Source: Nautiliales bacterium (GTDB taxonomy: Bacteria > Campylobacterota > Campylobacteria > Campylobacterales > JAADDX01). From it: 40,444 bases of DNA. The stretch's first letter is position 1; each line of letters begins with the position of its first letter. Shown one piece after another: positions 25,355 to 34,058 of this stretch. The translations under genes and the position numbers were made by a program. A model generated the notes under the pieces. The model saw only the letters and a program-made list of their open reading frames with translations. It was not told the DNA's origin and did not search any database. The stretch covers positions 1 through 40,444 of the forward strand of contig JAUUDM010000015.1 of the NCBI GenBank assembly GCA_030826765.1, read 5' to 3'.

Positions 25355-26004
25355 CTGCTAAAAATCTAAAACTTGGATACAAAAATGAAGATATTATAAT
25401 AGATGCTTCATTCTCTATTAAAACAGGAGAATTTATATTTTTAACAGGTGCAAGTGGAAGTGGTAAAACTACAATATTAAAACATTTATATGGTGAATTA
25501 AAGCCAAAAGATGGATTTTTACAAATTGGAAATTTTGATATGAATAAAATATCACATTCCAAACTTTTATATTTAAGAAGATTTATAGGTATTGTTTTTC
25601 AAGATTATAAACTAATTAAAGATTGGACTATAGAAAAAAATGTTAAATTACCTCTAATTATAGCTGGTATAAAAGAAGAAAAGGCTCAAAAAAAAGTAGA
25701 TAAACTTTTGGCAAAAGTTAAACTAACACATAAAGCTGAAAATTATCCATATGAATTAAGTGGTGGTGAACAACAAAGAGCTGCTGTGATTAGAGCTATA
25801 ATAAATGAACCTGTAATGATATTAGCAGATGAACCGACAGGAAATTTAGATGATTTTTCAGCAAAAGTAGTAATGGATTTATTTACATTTGCAAATCAAC
25901 TGGGAATAACAGTTGTAATCGCTACCCACCATTTACCTAAAGACTTTAGTATTCCATATAGAAATATTCACATAGAAGGGAAAAAACTTTATGAACTATC
26001 TTAA
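25339..26004 (+). CDS. ftsE: Cell division ATP-binding protein FtsE
   Basis: FtsE is the ATPase of the FtsEX complex, which activates peptidoglycan hydrolases at the division site. The 221-residue ABC domain has Walker A GASGSGKTTI (37-46), the Q-loop VFQDYKL, the signature LSGGEQQRAAVIRAI and Walker B MILADEPTGNLD, followed by the switch histidine in ATHHLP. The gene overlaps trmB upstream and ftsX downstream (14 bases), consistent with equimolar, coupled synthesis. Confidence 0.95.
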   Translation: MSKVITAKNLKLGYKNEDIIIDASFSIKTGEFIFLTGASGSGKTTILKHLYGELKPKDGFLQIGNFDMNKISHSKLLYLRRFIGIVFQDYKLIKDWTIEKNVKLPLIIAGIKEEKAQKKVDKLLAKVKLTHKAENYPYELSGGEQQRAAVIRAIINEPVMILADEPTGNLDDFSAKVVMDLFTFANQLGITVVIATHHLPKDFSIPYRNIHIEGKKLYELS

Positions 26005-26788
26005 AAATCATTTATCTTTAATTTTAGCACTTGTTTCTATTCTTTTTAGTATAGAAGTTTATTTTATTTTCAATAAGATTGTAACTAATTATTCTCAAAA
26101 AATAGCCAATAATTATAATATAATTATAGTTAGTAATAAACCTATAAAAAATTTAAACTTAAAAACTATATCTCAAATAGATCCAATCAATATAGAGAGT
26201 TCACTTCAAAATTTAAAACAAAATCTTCAAGGATTCGATATAAAAAAATTAAAATCTGAACTTCCTTATTTTTATAAACTTCATTTTTCTAAATTCCCTA
26301 CTCCAAATGAGATTGAAGAATTAACAATGCAACTAAAAAAAATACCATCAATTAAAAAAATAGAAACTTTTAGAGCTAATCAAAATAGAATCTATAATCT
26401 TTTAATACTTACAAAAACCATTTCAATTATTTTTATGGCTATTATTTTGTTTATATCATTTTTATTGATTCTAAAGCAGATGGAAGTTTGGAAATTAGAA
26501 CATAATGAAAGAATGTATATTATGGACCTATTTGGTGCTCCTTTTTTATTAAAAAGTGGTGTCTTACTAAGACTAGCTATAATTGATTCAATTATTTCTG
26601 TAATAATAATAGGTATTGTTATTACATTCATACTAAACTCTAATTTATATCAAAATATTTTAAATCAATTAGGCATAACAATAAATGTAAATATTTTAAT
26701 AGATTTATCATTATTTTTTAGTATTAGTATAATTGTTTCTATAATTTCTACAATAATTGTAATTTTTTCTAAAAAGAGTAAAAATTGA
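25991..26788 (+). CDS. ftsX: Cell division protein FtsX
   Basis: FtsX is the membrane partner of FtsE. The 265 residues have one N-terminal helix (about 9-30), a periplasmic domain (about 31-132), then three more helices (about 135-157, 185-215, 232-258). This is the four-helix layout of FtsX. The segment HNERMYIMDLFGAPFLLKSGVLLR between helices two and three matches the family cytoplasmic loop. The sequence is otherwise divergent, so the call rests on topology and position after ftsE. The stop overlaps the next TTG start. Confidence 0.85.
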   Translation: MNYLKNHLSLILALVSILFSIEVYFIFNKIVTNYSQKIANNYNIIIVSNKPIKNLNLKTISQIDPINIESSLQNLKQNLQGFDIKKLKSELPYFYKLHFSKFPTPNEIEELTMQLKKIPSIKKIETFRANQNRIYNLLILTKTISIIFMAIILFISFLLILKQMEVWKLEHNERMYIMDLFGAPFLLKSGVLLRLAIIDSIISVIIIGIVITFILNSNLYQNILNQLGITINVNILIDLSLFFSISIIVSIISTIIVIFSKKSKN

Positions 26789-27996
26789 TTAAAGTTATTT
26801 TTATTTTCCTTTCTTTAACTTTATATGCCTCAAATATAAAAACAAAAATAATAAAAACAAAATCACATATTACTCTTACAAAAAATAAAATATCAAATAT
26901 GAATGCAACACTTGATGTATTAGTTAAACAAATAAATAAACAAACAGATATTTTAAATAATATAAATAAGAAAATTTCTACATTAAATAATAAAATTAAT
27001 ATATTGAAACAAACTCTTAATAAAAATAGTCAAAATTTACAAAATTTACAACTTCAAAAAATAAAACTTGAAAAACAAAAAGAAAAATTACAATCAGAAG
27101 TAATTGAATTTATTTCAAATAATTATACAGCTCAAAATCAGGAGATTTCTTCTGTTGATGATTTAATAAATAGTGAAATTTTACTAACTGTTAGTAAAAT
27201 AAGTGGTAAAAAAATGTCTTCTATAGCTTCATTATATTCACAAATTAATTCAAAAATAAAAGACATTACAAATATTATAGATATGATTAAAAATTCAGCT
27301 ACTATTTTAGAAAAAAAGAAACAAGAATTAGCTAAATTAAAACAGCAACAATATCAAAAATTAAAAGTTTTAAACGCAAAAAAAACAGCTTATAAGAAAA
27401 AATTACAACAATTAATCAATGAACAAAACAGAATGCAAAATCAACTTGCAAAATTAAATATTATTCAAAAAGAAAATGCAAAAAAAGCAAGAGAAGAAGC
27501 AAAAAGAAGAGCAGAAATAGCATACAATAGAAAAATAAAATATAATAGTGGAGCTGATAAAATAAAAGTAAAAGATTATGGAAATGTTTATATGAAAACA
27601 AAAACAGCAAGATATAGAGGTCCTAAAACAATTTCACCTGTAAAAAATGCAAAAATTATTAAAAAATTTGGTGCTTATATAGATCCAATTTATCATATTT
27701 CACTTTATAATGATTCTATTACTTTCCAAACAAGACCAAATGAAAAAGTTAGAGCGATTTTTAGTGGAAAAATTGTATTTGTAAGCAATCAAAATAATAA
27801 TAAAATGATAGTAATAGAACATAAAAATCATCTACATTCTATTTATGCAAAACTTAGTAAAATATCACCTTTTATAAAAAAAGGTTATAGAGTGAAAAAA
27901 AATGACATAATAGCAAAAACAGATGGAAAATTAGAATTTGAAGTTACTTATAAAACTTATCCAATTAATCCATTACAAGTTATAAATTTAAAATAA
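26785..27996 (+). CDS. EnvC-like coiled-coil protein with degenerate LytM (M23) domain
   Basis: The 403-residue protein has a signal sequence (about 1-15), long coiled coils (about 20-110 and 150-250) and a C-terminal LytM fold (about 285-400). In active M23 peptidases the zinc is held by HxxxD and the histidine of YxHL. Here the HxxxD position reads His304...Tyr308, and YxHL reads YAKL with Lys356. The domain therefore probably binds no metal and acts as EnvC does, activating an amidase under FtsEX control. The TTG start overlaps the ftsX stop (TTGA). Confidence 0.82.
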   Translation: MIKVIFIFLSLTLYASNIKTKIIKTKSHITLTKNKISNMNATLDVLVKQINKQTDILNNINKKISTLNNKINILKQTLNKNSQNLQNLQLQKIKLEKQKEKLQSEVIEFISNNYTAQNQEISSVDDLINSEILLTVSKISGKKMSSIASLYSQINSKIKDITNIIDMIKNSATILEKKKQELAKLKQQQYQKLKVLNAKKTAYKKKLQQLINEQNRMQNQLAKLNIIQKENAKKAREEAKRRAEIAYNRKIKYNSGADKIKVKDYGNVYMKTKTARYRGPKTISPVKNAKIIKKFGAYIDPIYHISLYNDSITFQTRPNEKVRAIFSGKIVFVSNQNNNKMIVIEHKNHLHSIYAKLSKISPFIKKGYRVKKNDIIAKTDGKLEFEVTYKTYPINPLQVINLK

Positions 27997-28275
27997 TTAT
28001 TACATTAGCTATTCCTATTTTATTTGGAACTGGTGCAATCACAACTATCATAGTTTTAACTGAAAAACAACATACAATTACTGGGAAATCAATGTTATTT
28101 ATCTCTATTTTATTATCTTCAATTATTACTTATATAATTTTAAGAAATGCAAGTTCAATATCTACATTTTTAGGTGTAAATGGACTTAACTCACTAGCAT
28201 TATGGGACTTATTATTGAGCTATTGCATTTCTATTTTTGATAGGAGGCATTAAGGCTTTATGGTTAATGCCTTAA
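27996..28275 (+). pseudogene. MarC-family membrane protein, frameshifted C-terminal remnant
   Basis: Straight after the EnvC-like gene, a frame without a start codon reads ITLAIPILFGTGAITTIIVL. This is the start of the second half of MarC-family proteins, where AiPlLaGPGaI is typical. It continues as membrane protein to about 28205. Beyond that the likeness survives only if two single-base gaps are allowed, near 28205 and 28217, giving MGLII and then AIAFLFLIGGIKALWLMP before TAA. The N-terminal half is missing. This is a decayed remnant, and its last bases overlap the end of the carbonic anhydrase gene. Confidence 0.7.
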
Positions 28276-28280
28276 GCCTC
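28244..28280. terminator. Strong hairpin between convergent genes
   Basis: GAGGC-A-TTAAGGC (28244-28256) pairs with GCCTTAA-GCCTC (28269-28280), a 12-bp stem with one bulged A and a 12-base loop. It covers the end of the MarC-family remnant and the carbonic anhydrase stop codon. It is GC-rich for this region. Neither side has a proper T run, so Rho-independent termination is uncertain; it could also protect RNA 3' ends. Confidence 0.55.
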
Positions 28281-28901
28281 ACTATTTATAAGTTCAAACT
28301 CTCTTTTTTCTTCATTATATTGGAAAACATCCCCTGTTTTAATAACATAATACCAACCAATTACATTTAATTTCCCATTTTTTAATCCCTCTTCCACACA
28401 AGGATAAGTAGTTAAATTTTCAATCTGTTTTAAGATATTTAATTGCTCTGTTTGAAATTCTTTCTCTTCAATAGATAAATTTTTAGCTAAAATTTTTGTC
28501 TTTACCTCATCTGCGAGTTTTAACCACTCTTTTACATTTGGCATTTTATTTAATTCTTCCTCTGGATAATATAAAGCCTTACAACCACCACAATTACTAT
28601 GCCCACAAACTACAATATTATCTACTTCAAGTTTTTTTACTGCATATTCTATAATAGAAGCAGTACATTTAAATTCTTCATTTGTAGCACGATAAGGTGG
28701 AACCATATTAGCAATATTTCTGATTACAAAAAGCTCACCTGGCATTGTTTTTGTAATTAAATTTGGCACTACTCTTGAATCACTACATCCAATATAAAGT
28801 GTATGGGGGTCTTGATGCTCAGCAATTTCATCAAAAATCTCTTTATGCTCTTCTAAAAATTCATCTTTAAATTTTACTACACCATCTAATAATCTTTTCA
28901 T
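28272..28901 (-). CDS. can: Beta-class carbonic anhydrase
   Basis: The enzyme interconverts CO2 and bicarbonate, useful to an organism fixing CO2 or living at fluctuating pH. The 209 residues contain the zinc ligands Cys39, His101 and Cys104 in the motifs CSDSR and GHSNCGG. The catalytic pair Asp41-Arg43 is also present. The fold elements VIRNIAN and the C-terminal VIGWYYVIKTGDVFQY are standard. It has no signal peptide, so it is cytoplasmic. A 71-base gap separates it from the upstream gene, with AAGGGAAG before the start. Confidence 0.95.
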   Translation of the reverse strand: MKRLLDGVVKFKDEFLEEHKEIFDEIAEHQDPHTLYIGCSDSRVVPNLITKTMPGELFVIRNIANMVPPYRATNEEFKCTASIIEYAVKKLEVDNIVVCGHSNCGGCKALYYPEEELNKMPNVKEWLKLADEVKTKILAKNLSIEEKEFQTEQLNILKQIENLTTYPCVEEGLKNGKLNVIGWYYVIKTGDVFQYNEEKREFELINSEA

Positions 28902-28972
28902 TTTCTTCCCTTCTTCATAAATTTCATTATTATAAAATTTATAAATAACAAAAGAGAAAGAATAATTAAAAG

Positions 28973-30523
28973 TTACTTAATAATGTTACTATTTGTATCA
29001 AATTTATGTTTCTTTTCACACTCACTGTTTAAAAGGTTATTATACATTTCATCGAAAATATATTTATGAACAAAGAAAAATGCATACCAATAAATATAAG
29101 AAACAGTGCTTGTAGGCAAAAAGTATGCTGTAAGAGAAAAGATATACTCTCCATCTTGTTTTTTAATCCTTCCTTGAAGCCATCCAACTCCCGGCATTTT
29201 CATAGTCGATTTAAAACGAATTAATTTTTCATTTTCCGTATCTTTTAATGAAGTAACTACCCAAAAATCAAATGTATTCCCCACTCGAACATTTTCTGGC
29301 TTTACAACCCTTTTTCCAAGTCCTCTACCTCCTATGATTCTATCAATTACAGCCCTTGTTTTCCACATCCACATAGGAGAAAAATACCCACAATCTTTAT
29401 AATTTAAACTTTTTAGATTATAGAACACCTGCTCTACTTTATCTGCTGGGATTTTTCTTTTTACTTTTTCTTTTAATAAATCACCATGTTTTAAAGCAGT
29501 TGAAAATTGTTTTACTTTATATAGATTAAATACAGAATATTCATAAGGCACACTCCATTTACACTCAATATCACAATCTTCCATTCTTTTAGTTGCTATT
29601 GTAATAGCAGTTACATAATCTGTCGGATTTGGAACAAGTTTCATATCTCTGTATTTATCCATCAAAGCTTCGCTGTGAATACTTTCTATTAGAGGTTTTA
29701 TTACATGAGCTTCTATACCACTGATTCTCGCCATTACAAAAGCCAAAAATGAAGGTTTTTCTATAAATTTAAGAATCATTTTAGGTAACTCAATAGTTTT
29801 TATATCTTTGTGTAAAATTTCTTTTGCATAAATTTTTACCATCTCACTATATGTCACAGCTTCATCACTGCCTATTTCTACAATTTTATTGAAATAATCT
29901 TTATTATCTATAACATTTACAAGAGCTGTAATAATGTCATCTACAAATGTTATGTTTGCTTTTCCTTCATTCTCAAATTTAGGTAAAACAGGCACACTCT
30001 CAGCTGTTGTTTTGATAAGTTCAAAACTCATAGATCCAGCACCTATAATAATTCCAGCTCTCATTTCTGTTACATTATTATGATATTTTCTTAAAAAATC
30101 AGCGGTTTCCTGTCTTGAAATAAGATGTTTTGAGGTGTTTGGATTATTTTTATCTCCAAATCCACCTAAATATATTATCTGCTTAACTCCAGCTTTGGTT
30201 GCAGCCATAGCTACAAGTGATGCTAATTCATTATCTTTTTTTCTATAATCTTGTTGCGTCTCACTCAAAGAATGAATCAGGTAAAAAACTACATCCATTC
30301 CTTTTAAATTTTCTACTATTTCATCAAAATATGAAATTCCAAGCTCTTGTTCTACCACACAAACATTCGGATTTACCCCACAAAAAAATGGATTATTTGT
30401 ATTTAAATATTCCAAATTTCTAATATTTCTTGCAAAAAGTGTCAGTTTATAATTTTCATTATATAAAGCCCTTGTAAGCCTTGTCCCTATATACCCATTT
30501 GAGCCAAAAATTGCTATTTTCAT
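28973..30523 (-). CDS. SDR-family NAD(P)-binding protein with C-terminal DUF2867
   Basis: Residues 1-250 form an extended/atypical short-chain dehydrogenase (NmrA-like) domain with the Rossmann motif IFGSNGYIGTRLTRAL, LIHSLSET, and IYLGGFGD. The remaining half (about 330-500) is a DUF2867 module, with FDFWVVTSLKDT, MPGVGWLQGRI and a C-terminal YWYAFFFVHKYIFDEM. This domain pair is widespread, and its reaction is not known to me. Its ATG overlaps the CitE-like gene by four bases. Confidence 0.85.
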   Translation of the reverse strand: MKIAIFGSNGYIGTRLTRALYNENYKLTLFARNIRNLEYLNTNNPFFCGVNPNVCVVEQELGISYFDEIVENLKGMDVVFYLIHSLSETQQDYRKKDNELASLVAMAATKAGVKQIIYLGGFGDKNNPNTSKHLISRQETADFLRKYHNNVTEMRAGIIIGAGSMSFELIKTTAESVPVLPKFENEGKANITFVDDIITALVNVIDNKDYFNKIVEIGSDEAVTYSEMVKIYAKEILHKDIKTIELPKMILKFIEKPSFLAFVMARISGIEAHVIKPLIESIHSEALMDKYRDMKLVPNPTDYVTAITIATKRMEDCDIECKWSVPYEYSVFNLYKVKQFSTALKHGDLLKEKVKRKIPADKVEQVFYNLKSLNYKDCGYFSPMWMWKTRAVIDRIIGGRGLGKRVVKPENVRVGNTFDFWVVTSLKDTENEKLIRFKSTMKMPGVGWLQGRIKKQDGEYIFSLTAYFLPTSTVSYIYWYAFFFVHKYIFDEMYNNLLNSECEKKHKFDTNSNIIK

Positions 30524-31302
30524 ATTTTTCCTTTTAACATATTTTTATAATTCTTATAAACAGGTTCATCCACAAAAAGTCCATCAATCGTAAATGCCCC
30601 CTCTTTTTCAAATCGTTGAGCTATCATTTTAGCATATTCTAAATCTTCATTTTTAAATATTTCATTTGCTATCTCAACTTGTTTAGGAGTTATACACCCT
30701 ACTCCCATAAAACCATAATTTTTTTGAATCTCACACCATTTTTTAAAACCAGCTAAATCTTTATATTTTTGATAAATAAATCCAACTGGAGAAATTCCTA
30801 AATATCTACTATTCAAACTAAAATCAATCAAAATTTTATGAATTAATTGATTATCCTCTTTTATCAAAGAGTGACTTAAATTAAGTTCATCAAACAAATC
30901 TAAAACCCCTAAATAAAAAGCTTTAATTGGTGAATATCTAAAATTTTTCAAATTAAAAAACATCTCTTTTGTCTCAACTGACAAATGAATTTCATTATTA
31001 GTTTTTTCAAAAACTTTTTGCACTTCTTCAATTGAATTAATCTTTGGTATCCTAAAAGCTACATTAAATTCATTTAAAGTTTCAATCTCTTTAAATCCAC
31101 TTTCATAAAGAGAATTAATTCTAACTATTACTTTTTTATTTATACCTTTTTTTAGTAATTTAACTATATTTTTAAGAGCAATCTCTTTTTTATCTTTTGG
31201 CACTCCATCTTCAAGATTTAGCATTATAGTTGCATCAATTTTATCTACTTTTGATAGATGTTTTTCATTATGAGCCGAAACCATTAAATAATTTTTATTC
31301 AT
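30520..31302 (-). CDS. HpcH/HpaI aldolase / citrate lyase beta-like (CitE-like) protein
   Basis: The 260-residue product has the TIM-barrel signatures of the CitE-like family: MLNLEDGVPKDKKEIAL, VRINSLYESGF, a glutamate in LSVETKE, and FMGVGCITPKQVEIANEIF near the end. Such enzymes cleave or form C-C bonds in acyl-CoA or free hydroxyacids. It is shorter than typical citrate lyase beta subunits (about 290), and no alpha or gamma subunits are present, so it is not classical citrate lyase. Both ends overlap neighbours by four bases. Confidence 0.8.
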   Translation of the reverse strand: MNKNYLMVSAHNEKHLSKVDKIDATIMLNLEDGVPKDKKEIALKNIVKLLKKGINKKVIVRINSLYESGFKEIETLNEFNVAFRIPKINSIEEVQKVFEKTNNEIHLSVETKEMFFNLKNFRYSPIKAFYLGVLDLFDELNLSHSLIKEDNQLIHKILIDFSLNSRYLGISPVGFIYQKYKDLAGFKKWCEIQKNYGFMGVGCITPKQVEIANEIFKNEDLEYAKMIAQRFEKEGAFTIDGLFVDEPVYKNYKNMLKGKI

Positions 31303-31667
31303 TTTTGACCTTTATGAAGATAATCATAAATCGATTTTATCTCATCATCTACTAAATAATTATATTTGGGCATTGCAGAATAATTTAAAGTTTTAAATTT
31401 CCCTTTTTTCAATATTTTTGAATTTTTAACTTTATTATAAAATATTATATAACTTATATTTGTAATATTTGGGGCAATTAACTTCTCTTTTTTACCCGTT
31501 TTATCATTTATATAAGTTGCAATTTCTCTACCTTCTCCACTTTCTCCATGGCATTTAGCACAACTAATTCCTCTTGGTTTATTATAAAGCATTTGTCCAT
31601 ATTCTAAATTTGAAATAAAACTTTCGCTAAATAAAAAAATAGGTAAAATCAAGAAAATTAGTTTCAT
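31299..31667 (-). CDS. Small periplasmic c-type cytochrome
   Basis: The 122-residue protein starts MKLIFLILPIFLFSESF, a Sec signal peptide. One haem-binding motif, CAKCH (Cys36, Cys39, His40), is present. Met99 in YSAMPKYNYL is the likely sixth ligand, followed by the usual LVDDEIKSIYDYL helix. The ATG at 31667 is preferred over one nine codons upstream, because it begins the signal peptide and follows AAGGGAAG. It heads an operon with the CitE-like and SDR genes. A minus-strand TATAAT at 31701-31696 is its likely -10 box. Confidence 0.9.
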   Translation of the reverse strand: MKLIFLILPIFLFSESFISNLEYGQMLYNKPRGISCAKCHGESGEGREIATYINDKTGKKEKLIAPNITNISYIIFYNKVKNSKILKKGKFKTLNYSAMPKYNYLVDDEIKSIYDYLHKGQK

Positions 31668-31695
31668 TACTTCCCTTTTATGGTAAAATTTCAAT

Positions 31696-31701
31696 ATTAT
31701 A
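31696..31701. promoter_or_regulatory. Divergent promoter region between cytochrome c and folD
   Basis: In the 50 bases between the two divergent starts, TATAAT reads on the minus strand toward the cytochrome gene (31701-31696). TATTAT overlaps it on the plus strand, in position to serve folD. The folD ATG follows TTAAAGGA. The two -10 elements again share bases, as at glmU/motA but without the wide symmetry. Confidence 0.45.
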
Positions 31702-31717
31702 ACTTAAAGGATTAATT

Positions 31718-32560
31718 ATGACAATACTTAATGGTAAAAAATTATCAGAAAAAATAAAATTAGAAGTAAAAAAAGAAGCGGAAAATTTAAAAAAAGAGGG
31801 AATTACTCCTGGACTTGCTGTTATTTTAGTAGGAGAAGACCCTGCGAGTCAAGTTTATGTAAAAATGAAAGCAAAATCTTGTAAAGATAGTGGAATTTAT
31901 AGTGTAGTTCATGAATTTCCTGAAACTATCTCACAAGAAGAGTTATTAGATACAATCAAAAGAATAAATAAAAATCCAAATATTCATGGGCTTTTAATCC
32001 AACTTCCTCTTCCAAAACATATAGACCCAACAATCGTTTTAGAAGCAGTAGCACCTGAGAAAGATGTGGATGGATTTCATCCATATAATGTAGGAAGATT
32101 AGTTGCCGGACTTGACAGTTTTGCACCTTGCACACCTCTTGGTGTAATGGAAATGTTTAAAGAATATAATATTGATGTAAAAGGACTTGATGCTTGTGTA
32201 GTAGGTGCAAGTAACATCGTAGGTAAACCTATGCAAGCTTTACTTTTAAATGAATTCGCAACAGTTGATATTTGTCATATCCATACAAAAGATTTAGCAG
32301 CTCATACAAAAAGAGCTGATATTGTGATAGTTGGAGTTGGAAAACCAAATTTAATTACTGCTGATATGATAAAAGAAGGAGCAATTGTAGTTGATATTGG
32401 AATAAATAGACTTGATAATGGAAAATTAGTTGGTGATGTTGATTTTGAAAATGTATCTAAAAAAACAAGTTTCATCACACCAGTTCCAGGTGGAGTTGGA
32501 CCTATGACAATCGCAATGCTTCTAAAAAACACAATCAAAGCCGCTAAGGCTTCTAAATGA
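31718..32560 (+). CDS. folD: Methylenetetrahydrofolate dehydrogenase / cyclohydrolase
   Basis: FolD interconverts 5,10-methylene-, methenyl- and 10-formyl-tetrahydrofolate in one-carbon metabolism. The 280 residues have the catalytic YxxxK pair (Tyr47, Lys51), the substrate motif QLPLPKHID, the PEKDVDGFHPYNVGRL stretch, the Rossmann GASNIVGKPMQALL and the terminal TPVPGGVGPMT. The 3' end overlaps lepB by four bases. Confidence 0.96.
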   Translation: MTILNGKKLSEKIKLEVKKEAENLKKEGITPGLAVILVGEDPASQVYVKMKAKSCKDSGIYSVVHEFPETISQEELLDTIKRINKNPNIHGLLIQLPLPKHIDPTIVLEAVAPEKDVDGFHPYNVGRLVAGLDSFAPCTPLGVMEMFKEYNIDVKGLDACVVGASNIVGKPMQALLLNEFATVDICHIHTKDLAAHTKRADIVIVGVGKPNLITADMIKEGAIVVDIGINRLDNGKLVGDVDFENVSKKTSFITPVPGGVGPMTIAMLLKNTIKAAKASK

Positions 32561-33360
32561 AACAAAAGTTAATCAATTTTTACCATTGGTCAAATACTTG
32601 GACAGGAACTATTGTTCTAGTTCTTATTTTTATGTTTTTCGTAGCTCAAGCTTTTTTAATTCCAAGTGGAAGTATGAAAAACACTCTTCTTATTCACGAT
32701 GCACTTTTTGCTAAAAAATTCGCTTATGGAGTACCGATTCCTCATATTCCTTGGCTTGAAATCCCAGTTTTACCAGACTTTAAAGGTAATGGGCATTTAA
32801 TAGATGGTCCAAAACCAAAAAGAGGAGATATTGTAATTTTTAGATATCCTAAAAACACAAAAATGCATTTTGTAAAAAGATGTGTTGCACGTGGTGGAGA
32901 TAAACTTTTTATAAAAGATAAACAATTATATTTAAGAATTGCAAATAATGACGAAAAAACTAAAAAATTTGCTAAACAAATGAAAGCAAAAATAGTAGAA
33001 GTTAATGGAGAAAAATTTGTTTTAAATCCTTATATGAGTTTACATCCTGGTATTCATCACGACCCAAAAGTAAATGAAATAATGGAATTTGATGCTCCAG
33101 TATTCAATTATGGACCAATTATTGTGCCAAAAGGTCAATTTTTTATGATGGGTGATAATAGAGACCATAGTAATGATAGTAGATTTTGGGGAACAGTAGA
33201 ATATAAAGATATTGTGGGAAAACCTTGGTTTATCTATATGAGTTGGGATAAAAACTACAAAATTAGATGGAATCGTGTTGGAAAAACTATTGATGAGATT
33301 GAAGAAGGTTTAAGAAATAAAACTTTGACAGTAGCAAAAATAGATAAAGATGAAAAATGA
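32557..33360 (+). CDS. lepB: Signal peptidase I
   Basis: LepB cleaves Sec and Tat signal peptides. The 267-residue protein has an N-terminal membrane helix (about 17-35). The nucleophile is Ser39 in IPSGSMKNTL, and the general base is Lys107 in HFVKRCVARGGD. GDIVIFRYP and the box E motif MMGDNRDHSNDSRFWG are also present. One helix rather than two matches the shorter Campylobacterota enzymes. It overlaps the M50 gene by four bases. Confidence 0.95.
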   Translation: MKQKLINFYHWSNTWTGTIVLVLIFMFFVAQAFLIPSGSMKNTLLIHDALFAKKFAYGVPIPHIPWLEIPVLPDFKGNGHLIDGPKPKRGDIVIFRYPKNTKMHFVKRCVARGGDKLFIKDKQLYLRIANNDEKTKKFAKQMKAKIVEVNGEKFVLNPYMSLHPGIHHDPKVNEIMEFDAPVFNYGPIIVPKGQFFMMGDNRDHSNDSRFWGTVEYKDIVGKPWFIYMSWDKNYKIRWNRVGKTIDEIEEGLRNKTLTVAKIDKDEK

Positions 33361-34010
33361 TTGAAATCATAAATTTCACTGCAATGGCTTTGGCTTTGGC
33401 TATTGCTGTTATTGGTCACGAAATTATGCACGGATATGTTGCTAAACTTTTTGGAGATTTAACTGCTACATATGCCGGAAGACTCAGTATAAATCCTATT
33501 AAGCATATTGACCCTGTTGGGACTATAATTTTCCCTATATTTTTATATCTTTCTCAAAAGATGATGGGAGTTACAAGCCCTATTATTTTTGGATGGGCAA
33601 AACCAGTTCCAGTAGATATGTTTACAGTTATTAAAAATGGTGGATATTTAGCGGGGACTGCTGTAAGTTTAGCAGGTGTTACTTATAACTTCCTTTTGGC
33701 ACTTATTGCATCATTTTTTGTACATTTTGAGCCAACTTCATTAGTAAGTACATTTGTTTTTTATACATTATATTACACAATAGTAATTAATATTATTTTA
33801 ATGATATTTAACCTTATTCCTATTCCACCTCTTGATGGTGCAAATGCACTTCGTTTTACTGCTAATTATTTTGGAAACAGAAGTATTGGAGAATTTTTTG
33901 ATAAAATCGGAAATTATGGAATGTTTATAGTTTTACTTTTACTATTTACTCCATTATCAAATTATATTTTTGCACCAGCTATGGAACTTATTAACTATTT
34001 ACTTAACTAA
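33357..34010 (+). CDS. Site-2 protease family membrane protein (M50)
   Basis: The 217-residue protein has the zinc-binding HEIMHG in its first hydrophobic segment (His21, Glu22, His25). The third ligand is Asp160 in NLIPIPPLDGA within the last conserved helix. About five membrane helices are seen and there is no PDZ domain. This is the compact class of S2P-like intramembrane metalloproteases. Its substrate is unknown. Overlap with lepB suggests a shared transcript, both being membrane proteases. Confidence 0.9.
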   Translation: MIEIINFTAMALALAIAVIGHEIMHGYVAKLFGDLTATYAGRLSINPIKHIDPVGTIIFPIFLYLSQKMMGVTSPIIFGWAKPVPVDMFTVIKNGGYLAGTAVSLAGVTYNFLLALIASFFVHFEPTSLVSTFVFYTLYYTIVINIILMIFNLIPIPPLDGANALRFTANYFGNRSIGEFFDKIGNYGMFIVLLLLFTPLSNYIFAPAMELINYLLN

Positions 34011-34016
34011 GTATGA

Positions 34017-34022
34017 TATACT
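34017..34022 (+). promoter_or_regulatory. Probable -10 box of the chemoreceptor gene
   Basis: TATACT in the context TATGATATACTTTC lies 37 bases before the chemoreceptor ATG, just after the M50 stop. The same GATATA context marks other promoters in this window. The ribosome binding site is AAAAAGGGAG. Confidence 0.45.
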
Positions 34023-34058
34023 TTCAAAACCAATTAAAAACTTAAAAAGGGAGTAAAA

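Noticed and set aside
30520-31302. Citrate lyase beta subunit of a reverse TCA or fermentative pathway
   Set aside because: No alpha, gamma or accessory citrate lyase genes are adjacent and the protein is short, so only the CitE-like family can be stated.
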